Assembly (NCBI GenBank): GCA_903904815.1
Contig: CAIVDU010000082.1
Location: 1-64,000 of the forward strand
DNA length: 64,000 nucleotides
From: an uncultured Armatimonadota bacterium
GTDB lineage: Bacteria > Armatimonadota > Fimbriimonadia > Fimbriimonadales > Fimbriimonadaceae
Direction of reading: 5' to 3'
Below, piece by piece: positions 8,011 to 15,548 of the stretch. Position 1 is the stretch's first letter, and every line of letters starts with the position of its first letter. The translations under genes and the position numbers were made by a program. The notes under the pieces were generated by a model that saw only the letters and a program-made list of their open reading frames with translations, made no database searches and was not told where the DNA came from.

Positions 8011-9347
8011 AACAGGCCTTCGAGCTTGCCGGTCGCGTCGCCGAGATGGTCGGTTCGAACACCGGCCCGGTCGAGCAACGAGATGAACAGGTTGTTCATC
8101 GGCGTGTAGTCCTTGTAGATGATGTGTCGGCCGCCCTGGAGCCCGCCGGCCTTTCCGGCCAGAAGGATCGGGAGGTCGTCGTGGTTATGGCGGTTTCCGT
8201 CGCTGATCCCCGCTCCGTAGATCAGGGCGGTGTTGTCGAGCAGGGTGGAGTTCCCTTCCTTAATCGACTTCATTTTCTTCAGAATGTAGGCAAGCTGCTC
8301 CACGTGGAACGTGTCGATCTTCTTTTTCTTCTCGAGCTTGTCCGGGTTGCCGCCGTGGTGACTGATGTCGTGGTGGCCTTCCTCTACTCCAATTTCGTGG
8401 TAGCTGCGATTGCTGCCGTCGTTGGCAAACATGAAGGTGCTGACCCGCGTCAAGTCGGCTTGGAATGCAAGGACCATCATGTCGCCCATCAGACGGATGT
8501 GCTCACCGTACGTGCTAGGGATACCGCCCGGTGCCTTGACGTTTGCCAGTGCTGCCGCCGCTCCGTTCGATTCAAACTTGACGAGTCGTTCCTCAATTTC
8601 GCGAATCGCGGTGAAGTACTCGTCTAGCTTTCGCTGATCGTGTCGCCCCAGTTGACCCTTCAGGGTCTCCGCGTCTTCCAGCACGAAGTCGAGAATGCTT
8701 CGGCGGAACAGGTCTCGCCGCGTGCGGCTCTCCCGAGACTCTCCGGGGTTACCATTGCCGAACAGTCGCTCGAAGACGAGTCGAGGATTAACCTCTTTAG
8801 CCATCGGCGTGTTCTCAGATCGCCAAGAGATGTTCGAGGAGTAGGCGCAGGAGTAGCCGGAGTCGCAGTCCCCGTTCTGTCCACCGCGCTCGCAACCGAT
8901 TTCCAACGATGCGAACCGGGTGTGCTTTCCGATTTCGCGGGCGGCAACCTGGTCGGCCGAGATGCCGTTGTGAATGTCCGCACCGGAGGTCTTCTTGGGC
9001 TGAACGCCGGTGAGGAAGCATGCGGTCGACCGGGCGTGGTCACCCGGGCCATCGCCATTGGCGAAGGCATGCTGCTGGGTGAGACCGGTCAGAATGTCGA
9101 AATTGTCTCGCAGATCGGCCAGCGGGGCCAGGGTATCCGGCATTTTGTAGCCGAGGCCACCTTCCGACGGAGTCCAGTGGGCCATGTTCACGCCGTTAGG
9201 CACGAACAGGAACGCCATTCGAGTAGGCGCCACCGCGCCTGCCTTGGAGACGCCGAGAGCGGCGGTGGGAACCATCGCTTCCAGCAGAGGCAAGGACATC
9301 GCTGTCCCCACTCCTTTCAGAAACGTTCTTCGATTGAGTTGCGTCAT
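8007..9347 (-). CDS. Tat-exported DUF1552 family protein
   Basis: A 446-residue protein. The N-terminus has a twin-arginine signal (NRRTFLKGVGTAMSLPLLEA), so it should be exported folded. The body matches the DUF1552 family: RMAFLFVPNGVNMAHWTP, FLTGVQPKKTSGADIHNG, HHGGNPDKLEKK, TLLDNTALIYGAGISDGNRHNHDDLP and a C-terminal NNLFISLLDRAGV. This family is nearly always encoded with DUF1592-type cytochrome-like proteins and is common in Planctomycetes and related soil bacteria; its biochemical role is not established. I chose the ATG at 9347 because it overlaps the stop of the upstream gene (ATGA) and has GGAG 9 nt before it. A longer in-frame reading to 9527 lies inside the upstream gene and is discounted. 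Confidence 0.9.
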   Translation of the reverse strand: MTQLNRRTFLKGVGTAMSLPLLEAMVPTAALGVSKAGAVAPTRMAFLFVPNGVNMAHWTPSEGGLGYKMPDTLAPLADLRDNFDILTGLTQQHAFANGDGPGDHARSTACFLTGVQPKKTSGADIHNGISADQVAAREIGKHTRFASLEIGCERGGQNGDCDSGYSCAYSSNISWRSENTPMAKEVNPRLVFERLFGNGNPGESRESRTRRDLFRRSILDFVLEDAETLKGQLGRHDQRKLDEYFTAIREIEERLVKFESNGAAAALANVKAPGGIPSTYGEHIRLMGDMMVLAFQADLTRVSTFMFANDGSNRSYHEIGVEEGHHDISHHGGNPDKLEKKKKIDTFHVEQLAYILKKMKSIKEGNSTLLDNTALIYGAGISDGNRHNHDDLPILLAGKAGGLQGGRHIIYKDYTPMNNLFISLLDRAGVRTDHLGDATGKLEGLF

Positions 9348-11761
9348 TGGGTTGCTCCGTCTTTGCCTCGAAGTCGGAACGGATCGCTGGTGACAATCGC
9401 GTCTACGAGACTCGAGAACCGATACTGTTTCGCCTTTGTTTGGGCCACGATTTTGTCGATCGCGCAACGGTCTGCGCCATCGACGCCACGCCCGAGGGCG
9501 TACGTCATCAACTTCTCCGACAGACATCGGACGAAGCCGTCTTTATTAGACAACAGAATCGCTCTGAGTTGAGCAGGTCCGTTGAATTTTCGTCCATCTG
9601 GCAGAACGCCAGATGCGTCGATGGGAAACTTGCCGTTTTCGACGTCCCGCCATTTTCCGGTAGCGTCGAAGTTCTCAAGCCCGAATCCGATCGGATCCAT
9701 GCGTGCATGGCAAGAAGCGCACATGGGATTCTTCCGGTGCTCGTTCATGAGCTCTCGAAGGGTCGACGCCTTTAGAAGGTGTCCCTCGTCCACGATCGTG
9801 CCGACGCCGGGAGGCGGCGGTGGGGGAGGCGTGCCGAGAATCTGATCGAGAACCCACTTGCCTCGCTTGGTGGGCGATGTGCGGGTCGGGTTACTGGTGA
9901 CTGAAAGTACCGCGCCTTGGGTGAGAACCCCAGCTCGCAATCCATCGGTCAGTTCGACTTTCTGAAAGTCAGGTCCATACACGCCCTTGATTCCGTAGTG
10001 CTTGGCCAGAGGCTCGTTGACGTAGGTGTACCGACCATCGATGAAGTCGATGATGCTGCGATCTTCTCCGACCACTCGGTTGAAGAACATCTTCGTCTCG
10101 GTGGTCATCGCCGCCCTAAGTTCGTCGTTCCAATCGGGAGCCGTGCCTGCGGCAGGTGTGAAAGTCTGTAGCTTACGAAGCTCCAGCCACTGCCCGGCGA
10201 AGTTGTCGGCCAGAGTGTGTGCCCGAGGGTCTTGCAGCATCCGGGTCGCCTGAAGCTGGAGAACCGCCGGATCGTGGAGCTTTCCTTTCTGGGCGAGGGC
10301 CAAAAGCTGGTCGTCTGGCATCGAAGCCCACAGGAAGTAAGACAGGCGCGAGGCGATTTCGTAGTCGTTGAGCGTCTTGGAGCCGCCGGTCTGCGAACTC
10401 GGCTCACGCTCGATTCGGAAAAGGAAGTTCGGTGACACCAGCACCGCTTCCATCGCAACCCGAATGCCCGCTTCAAATGGCTCCCCCGACTGGTCGGAGA
10501 GGTGCACCAGCTTCATCAGCCGGTTCACCTCTTCATCGGTCGCCGGCCGCCGGAAGGCGCGCGTCGCGAAGTTACGGATGATCTTCCTGGCCGCGACCTC
10601 TTTGCCGTCCTTCTGAGGATCGGCAATCATGACCCGGCGGTGGGCGTCAGAGAAAGCGCCATCGCCCTGAAGCGGGCCGATGAGTTCGGCCGATTCAACC
10701 CAAAGGTTCCGGTCCTGATGTCCGGCAGGGGCCTTCGGGTCGTAGAAGTCGTTCAGGAACTTGACCGCAAACTTGTGCTTTTCGCCGTCACCTTTGAGCG
10801 GCCACTCGAACGCCACCGGCGCGGTTTTGCTGCCGGTCACATCCACTCGGCCGATCTCCTGGCCGTCCATCGAAACCGCCATCTTGGCCGCATCCGGACC
10901 AGCTTGATCCTGCCCCGCTAGCACCTTCAAACGGTAGACACCAACCTGTGGAAATGCCAATTCGAAGTGGAACGAACCAAAGGTAAACAGTTCGGCCGGA
11001 GTCTGCTCGCTTGAGTGACCGGCGTCGTCCTTCATTTCGCTGGCAAGCAGCAGACGGTGCTCCGTCTTGGGCACCACGATCGCCGACTCGGCGATCTTCT
11101 CGGCAGCGGAGAGGTATTTCTCGGTGAGAAGGGGTGACACGGAGAGGACGTCTCCGATGTTGTCAAATCCATATCCGACGTCGTCGGATGGGAAGTCGTC
11201 CGAAGGATGGAACTCGACCCCAACGAGATCGCGAATCGTGTTGTCGTACTCCTGTCGGTTCAGTCGGCGAACGGTAACTCGCCCTGGGTCAGCAAGGGCG
11301 CAACTCGCGTTCATGGTCGCCGTCACCCAGTTGACCAACGCCTCACGCGCTTCAGGTGAAGGCTTTGGATTGTTGGGAGGCGGCATGTGGCCGTTGGCGA
11401 TGTTGCGAGTGATGTCGTCCCAAACGTCGCGGTTCTTGACTAGATTCTGGGCGTTCAGCTTGTCGAACGAGATGCCGGCCGGCGCGTCCGCTCCGGAGTG
11501 ACAGGGCGCACAATACTTGTTGACGGTAGCGCCGACGGCAGTCGCGTAGCTCGCCGAAGGCGTTGAAGATGCCGCCGCCGGTTGAGCGTGCTTCGGCTTC
11601 TTTTTCTGCGATTGGCCGCGTACCAGCGACGGTTGAAGGGCGACTCCCGCGAGGAACGTGCACGACGCAACGAGACCCAGCAGGCGTAGATCTTGGAATG
11701 CCAGACGACGACGTCGGGGCACAAACGTAGGGGTCACTGGCTTCTTCACCATCTTTACCAT
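9344..11761 (-). CDS. DUF1592/DUF1588/DUF1585 multi-domain cytochrome-like protein
   Basis: About 805 residues, exported by an N-terminal hydrophobic segment (LLGLVASCTFLAGVAL). A c-type heme motif CAPCH follows at about residue 80 of the mature region, and a second, CASCH, sits near the C-terminus in MCASCHARMDPIGFGLENFD. Between them come the domains usual for this family in order: DUF1587 (VRRLNRQEYDNTIRDLVGV), a carbohydrate-binding-like beta region, DUF1595/DUF1592 (FATRAFRRPATDEEV, ASRLSYFLWASMPDD), DUF1588 (VTSNPTRTSPTKRGKWVLDQ) and DUF1585. It probably works with the DUF1552 protein encoded downstream with ATGA overlap. The start is uncertain: ATG at 11761 or 11752, or GTG at 11806. 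Confidence 0.88.
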   Translation of the reverse strand: MVKMVKKPVTPTFVPRRRRLAFQDLRLLGLVASCTFLAGVALQPSLVRGQSQKKKPKHAQPAAASSTPSASYATAVGATVNKYCAPCHSGADAPAGISFDKLNAQNLVKNRDVWDDITRNIANGHMPPPNNPKPSPEAREALVNWVTATMNASCALADPGRVTVRRLNRQEYDNTIRDLVGVEFHPSDDFPSDDVGYGFDNIGDVLSVSPLLTEKYLSAAEKIAESAIVVPKTEHRLLLASEMKDDAGHSSEQTPAELFTFGSFHFELAFPQVGVYRLKVLAGQDQAGPDAAKMAVSMDGQEIGRVDVTGSKTAPVAFEWPLKGDGEKHKFAVKFLNDFYDPKAPAGHQDRNLWVESAELIGPLQGDGAFSDAHRRVMIADPQKDGKEVAARKIIRNFATRAFRRPATDEEVNRLMKLVHLSDQSGEPFEAGIRVAMEAVLVSPNFLFRIEREPSSQTGGSKTLNDYEIASRLSYFLWASMPDDQLLALAQKGKLHDPAVLQLQATRMLQDPRAHTLADNFAGQWLELRKLQTFTPAAGTAPDWNDELRAAMTTETKMFFNRVVGEDRSIIDFIDGRYTYVNEPLAKHYGIKGVYGPDFQKVELTDGLRAGVLTQGAVLSVTSNPTRTSPTKRGKWVLDQILGTPPPPPPPGVGTIVDEGHLLKASTLRELMNEHRKNPMCASCHARMDPIGFGLENFDATGKWRDVENGKFPIDASGVLPDGRKFNGPAQLRAILLSNKDGFVRCLSEKLMTYALGRGVDGADRCAIDKIVAQTKAKQYRFSSLVDAIVTSDPFRLRGKDGATQ

Positions 11762-12059
11762 TGGCTTAGACGTATCTATTCTGCCCCGAGTTAGCGGGAG
11801 ATACACGAATATTGGACAATTTTGCGCGAATCTACTAACACAGGGTTCGTAAGCCTTATTGATTCTACTGGTTATATGTTGGAGGTTGGCAGTTTGCGGT
11901 ACCGGAGGAGCGACCGCCTCATTCTTGGCCTACGGATTCAATGGATCTCGTCCATTCCCCTCTGGACCCACCACTCCATCGCTCCGCCACTCCAATACTC
12001 CGCGGCCAAGGGCCGCTGATTCGCTCATACTTGTATGCGTGCAGGAGATTCACGGGCGG

Positions 12060-12503
12060 ATGGACGCGAGCGGAAAGCGCATCGCGATTGTAGTCAGTCG
12101 TTGGAACGAACTGGTGACGAAGGAGCTTTTGGACGGAGCGCTTTCGGAGCTCAAGCGCCTGGGCGACCCCGCCGTCGAGGTGATTCACGTTCCCGGCACC
12201 TGGGAAATTCCTCCGATCGTGAACGGACTTTTCTCCCGAACTCCCGATCGACGTCCGAACGCGGTCATTGCGTTGGGATGCATTCTGCAGGGTCAGACGC
12301 CCCATGCACGCCTGCTGGGCGGAGACGTCGGCGGGGCGCTGATGGGGCTCCAGACCGAGTTCGGAATTCCCGTCGCCTGGGGAGTGCTCACTCCGGACAC
12401 CCAAGACCAGGCGTTGGACCGAGCGGGGCTGAAGTACGGCAATAAGGGCCGAGAGGCCGCTCAGGCTGCCGTCGAATCGGCAAGCGTTCTGGAGCAACTC
12501 TGA
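12060..12503 (+). CDS. ribH: 6,7-dimethyl-8-ribityllumazine synthase
   Basis: A 147-residue riboflavin biosynthesis enzyme that condenses ArP with dihydroxybutanone phosphate. Family motifs are all present: AIVVSRWNELVTKELLDGAL, HVPGTWEIPPIV, ALGCILQGQTPHARLL (the catalytic His follows TP), PVAWGVLTPDTQDQALDRAG and NKGREAAQAAV. The usual GxVIRGxTxH is seen here as GCILQGQTPH, a modest deviation. I chose the ATG at 12060; AGGAG lies 13 nt upstream and an in-frame GTG at 12039 is possible. An open reading frame continues upstream to 11859 but codes low-complexity residues not expected in RibH. No other rib gene is adjacent. Confidence 0.93.
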   Translation: MDASGKRIAIVVSRWNELVTKELLDGALSELKRLGDPAVEVIHVPGTWEIPPIVNGLFSRTPDRRPNAVIALGCILQGQTPHARLLGGDVGGALMGLQTEFGIPVAWGVLTPDTQDQALDRAGLKYGNKGREAAQAAVESASVLEQL

Positions 12504-13258
12504 ACGCGGCCCAGTACATCCTTCTGTTCTTCGCGGGCGCGGTGGCCAGCGCGATCAACTCCGTCGCCGGTGGCGGGTCGCTCATCACGTTCCCCTTGCT
12601 GACTCTCGGACTCCACATGCCGGTGAAGATCGCTAACGCGACAAACTCGGTAGCTCTGTGGCCCGGTTCCTTGGGAGGCGCGTTCGGATTCAAGAACCTG
12701 CTTCCCAAGACCGGTCACTACTTGAAAACGTTGTTCCTGCCAACCGCGATCGGTTCGGCAATGGGCGCGCTCCTGTTCATGAACACGAGCGAGCATGGTT
12801 TCAAGCTGGCAGTCCCGTTTCTGATTTTGGTCGCCGACCTGCTTCTGTTTCTCCAGCCCCAAGTAAAGGCGTTCGCGGCTCGCGACGGCAAGAAGACACC
12901 CCTTTGGGTGGGCTGCATTCTTCAGTTCTTCGTCGCGGCGTATGGCGGTTACTTCGGCGCTGGCATGGGCATCATGATGCTGGCCGCGTTTGCCCTTTAT
13001 ATCGAGGGCACCATCCACGAGCTCAACGCGGTGAAGAACTGGCTCGGAGTGATCATCAACTTCGTGTGTTCGTTGGTGTTCGTGTTTCAGCGACTGATCG
13101 ATCCACTTCCCGCCTTGGCGTTGACCTGCGGCTCCATTTTCGGTGGCTTCTACGCTGCCAGGTTCTCTCAACGCATCGACCCTAACAAGCTGCGGCTGGG
13201 CATCGCCGTCTACGGGCTCATCATGGCCGGATACTTTGCTTACGAAGCGACGAAGTAG
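12500..13258 (+). CDS. TSUP-family (TauE/SafE-like) membrane permease
   Basis: About 252 residues and predominantly hydrophobic, with around eight membrane segments. The N-terminal signature VASAINSVAGGGSLITFPLL and the internal GGYFGAGMGIMMLAAF are the two repeated motifs of the TSUP/TauE-SafE family, which exports sulfite, sulfoacetate and related organosulfur anions. If translation began at the GTG at 12542 the first membrane helix would be cut. A CTG at 12500 that overlaps the ribH stop (CTGA) and follows GGAG at 12491 restores the full helix (NAAQYILLFFAGAVAS), so I place the start there. It is probably co-transcribed with ribH. The substrate is unknown. Confidence 0.85.
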   Translation: MNAAQYILLFFAGAVASAINSVAGGGSLITFPLLTLGLHMPVKIANATNSVALWPGSLGGAFGFKNLLPKTGHYLKTLFLPTAIGSAMGALLFMNTSEHGFKLAVPFLILVADLLLFLQPQVKAFAARDGKKTPLWVGCILQFFVAAYGGYFGAGMGIMMLAAFALYIEGTIHELNAVKNWLGVIINFVCSLVFVFQRLIDPLPALALTCGSIFGGFYAARFSQRIDPNKLRLGIAVYGLIMAGYFAYEATK

Positions 13259-13283
13259 CGAGATCCGTGCCCATACTCGGCAC

Positions 13284-13973
13284 ATGCAACCGCATGTCGA
13301 AAAACATTTTTCCGGAGGCGAGACGATTCGCGATATCGTCATCGGCATGTCGGACGGGCTCACCGTTCCCTTCGCCCTGGCCGCCGGTCTCGCGGGAGCC
13401 GTCGCTGCCAGTCGCCTAGTCCTTACCGCCGGCGGAGCAGAAATTGCCGCAGGCTCCATCGCCATGGGCCTCGGAGGATTCTTAGCCGCGCGTGGAGATG
13501 CCGAGCACTACCGGGCCGAACGAGAGCGCGAGATTCGCGAGGTCGCGGAGATCCCCGACAAAGAACGTGCCGAAGTCTCCCAACTCCTGATGGACTATGG
13601 CCTTGAGGCCGAGGATGCGGATCGGGCCGCCCTCGCCCTCAGCAAAAACGAAGAGAAGTGGGTCGACTTCATGATGAGATTCGAATTGGGTTTGGAACGG
13701 CCAGATCCCAAGCGGGGGCTTCAGAGCGGCCTCACCATCGCCGGTGCCTACATCGTCGGAGGGATTGTGCCTCTTATCCCCTACTTCTTTGTCTCGAAAG
13801 CAGTGGACGCGCTACCCTATTCGGCCGGTTCCACGATGATCGCGTTGTTGGTCTTTGGCCTTCTCAAGGGAAAAGCGGCCGGAATTTCCCCAATTCAGAG
13901 TGCGATCCAAACGGTTGTGGTCGGTGGTCTAGCTGCCGGGGCCGCCTTCTGTCTGGCAAAGACGTTCTCGTAA
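13284..13973 (+). CDS. VIT1/CCC1-family transporter
   Basis: A 229-residue membrane protein of the VIT1/CCC1 family, which exports or sequesters iron and manganese. The family segments are SGGETIRDIVIGMSDGLTVPFALAAGL at the N-terminus, AGSIAMGLGGFLAARGDAEHY (membrane helix 2 and start of the cytosolic metal-binding arm), an acidic helical hairpin rich in Glu (residues about 75-125), and two or three C-terminal helices (GLTIAGAYIVGGIVPLIPYF). I chose ATG at 13284 because the family's N-terminal HxxxGE segment follows directly. It lies 25 bp after the TSUP gene in the same direction, so co-transcription is possible. Confidence 0.88.
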   Translation: MQPHVEKHFSGGETIRDIVIGMSDGLTVPFALAAGLAGAVAASRLVLTAGGAEIAAGSIAMGLGGFLAARGDAEHYRAEREREIREVAEIPDKERAEVSQLLMDYGLEAEDADRAALALSKNEEKWVDFMMRFELGLERPDPKRGLQSGLTIAGAYIVGGIVPLIPYFFVSKAVDALPYSAGSTMIALLVFGLLKGKAAGISPIQSAIQTVVVGGLAAGAAFCLAKTFS

Positions 13974-14349
13974 CTTCAACAAACGTGAGTTGGGGCTCAC
14001 AACCAGGACTATAAGTCAGACCCTGGATTTCTCCGCCACTGCTAACTGCGAACTACAAACTCAAAAAAAGTGGCGCGCACCCAATCCCGTAGTCAACGCC
14101 CAGACTTGGAGGCTATGCGCGCCATCACCCTAATTGTCTACTTAATCAATAGACAAAATCATATTACTGTTTTCAGCGTCTGAAAACTACCCCTGCTAGC
14201 CCGAATCGAAGATTTGAAGACAAAAATCGACTTTGTTGAAATCTTCTTAGGTTGATTGATGGCCGCCTAACCGTAAATGGGGACCTATCTTGTTCCCGGA
14301 ACCATTCGACCCACCCGGGTAATTTCGAACGGACCACGGAGATCTCCCC
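13974..14349. other. AT-richer intergenic region with three hairpins
   Basis: No gene seen. Three inverted repeats stand out: TGGCGCGCA at 14071-14079 paired with TGCGCGCCA at 14116-14124; a perfect 8-bp hairpin GTTTTCAG-CGT-CTGAAAAC at 14169-14187; and a two-part hairpin at 14208-14246 (GAAGATTT with AAATCTTC, inner ACAAA with TTTGT). None has a U-tract that would make it a standard terminator. The sequence is visibly more AT-rich than the flanking genes. Confidence 0.5.
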
Positions 14350-15519
14350 ATGCAGTCGTTCTTCCATCGCCTCGCGCTCTTCAGTGTCGGCGCTCCCATC
14401 GCACTGATGACTCCGTGCGCGCCCTAGGCAAACCGGATCTATCCGGTCTCCTCGCAGCAAGGTGCGGCAAACGCCCAGGCAAACGCGAAAACGAGAACGC
14501 TGTTTGGTATCACGCCGTTTCCGTACGATTTCAGCCTTGAGGCGGTGGAGAAGGTCCAAGCGACGATCGTGCCCCATTCGACTTTGTATGCCGTCCACCT
14601 TGATGACGGCATCCCTTGGAAGGAAGCCTTGGCCGACGCGCCCTTTCCAGCTCGGGTGCAACGGCAACTGGAGGACAAAGCCCGCGCCGTCCCCAACGAC
14701 CATGTACTTTACGTCGGACTAGCGCCGCTCGACACCGACCGAAAGAGCCTTGCGCCAGCCACCGGCGACCAATCGCGCATTCCCATGCCAGAGGAGTTCA
14801 AGAATGTCCCGCTCGACGATCCGAAGGTCGAAAGAGCCTATCTGAACTACGCTCGGCGAGTGATGAAGCTGTTTGATCCGAAGTTCTTGAACCTGGGGAT
14901 TGAGGGTGGGGAGATCATGTCGCGCGACTTCAACCGATGGCCCCACTTCGAAAACCTGTACGAGAGCGTTCGTTCGCGCATCAAGGAGGAGTTCCCAGAC
15001 GTTCAGATCGGCATCTCCTTCGGGCTTGGAGATCTCCGCTCCGACCGTGAGGCGCGCGCCGCCAAGAACCTCATCGCTCACAGCGACTATGTGGGACTCA
15101 GCTTCTATCCTTACGCCTCGTCGTTCGATGAGAAATTTGGTGCGATTCCTTATCGCGAGGACAAGCCGTGGCGTAAGCCGCTAGCCTGGATCCGAGCCTA
15201 CACCGACAAACCCATCGCGCTCTGTGAAACCGGCTTCGTCTCAAAAAACGTCGACCTCCCGAAGTACGGATTGAAGATGACCGGCAGCCCCGAACTCCAG
15301 GCCGCCTACGTCCAAGATCTCTTCCGGTTGGCAAAGCAAGATCATTACCTGTTCGTGACGTGGTACTTGGCCGTCGACTACGACAAGCTCTACGCAAAGA
15401 TGCCCGCCGGCTCGGAAGCCATGGAGATGTGGCTCCACTCCGGGTTCTTCGATGGAGACCTACGTGCGAAGCCCGCGTGGGAGATTTGGAAGAGTGGCGT
15501 AGAAGCTTCGCGGCACTAA
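14350..15519 (+). pseudogene. GH-A clan glycosidase-like gene interrupted by an in-frame TAG after its signal peptide
   Basis: Reading from ATG 14350 gives an export signal (MQSFFHRLALFSVGAPIALM), then a TAG codon at 14425-14427, then the same frame stays open to 15519. The downstream part (about 360 residues) is a TIM-barrel glycosidase-like protein: LFGITPFPYDFSLEAVEKVQ (strand 1), FLNLGIEGGEIM (putative acid/base Glu, strand 4), YVGLSFYPY, and IALCETGF (putative nucleophile Glu, strand 7), resembling GH53/endo-galactanase-type barrels. The first usable downstream start (GTG 14545) would remove strand 1 and the signal. It is therefore a nonsense-mutated gene, a sequencing error, or a case of amber readthrough. 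It lies directly upstream of a rhamnosidase-like gene, fitting a polysaccharide role. Confidence 0.7.
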
Positions 15520-15536
15520 TGAGAGCCCAATAAGCT

Positions 15537-15542
15537 TACAAT
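15537..15542 (+). promoter_or_regulatory. Predicted -10 element of the rhamnosidase gene (leaderless start)
   Basis: TACAAT ends 6 nt before the ATG at 15549, and no Shine-Dalgarno sequence lies between. A canonical -35 is not evident. Confidence 0.45.
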
Positions 15543-15548
15543 CAGCCA

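Noticed and set aside
9348-9527. A 60-codon N-terminal extension of the DUF1552 protein.
   Set aside because: It lies within the DUF1592 gene, is Arg-rich without homology, and the Tat signal, ATGA overlap and ribosome binding site all support the start at 9347.
11859-12059. A 67-codon N-terminal extension of ribH.
   Set aside because: Lumazine synthases begin about ten residues before the conserved AIVVSRWNE; the extension is low-complexity and lacks a ribosome binding site.
12461-13465. A 334-codon open frame on the minus strand.
   Set aside because: Antisense to the TSUP permease and the start of the VIT1-like gene; no domain, and it crosses two real genes.
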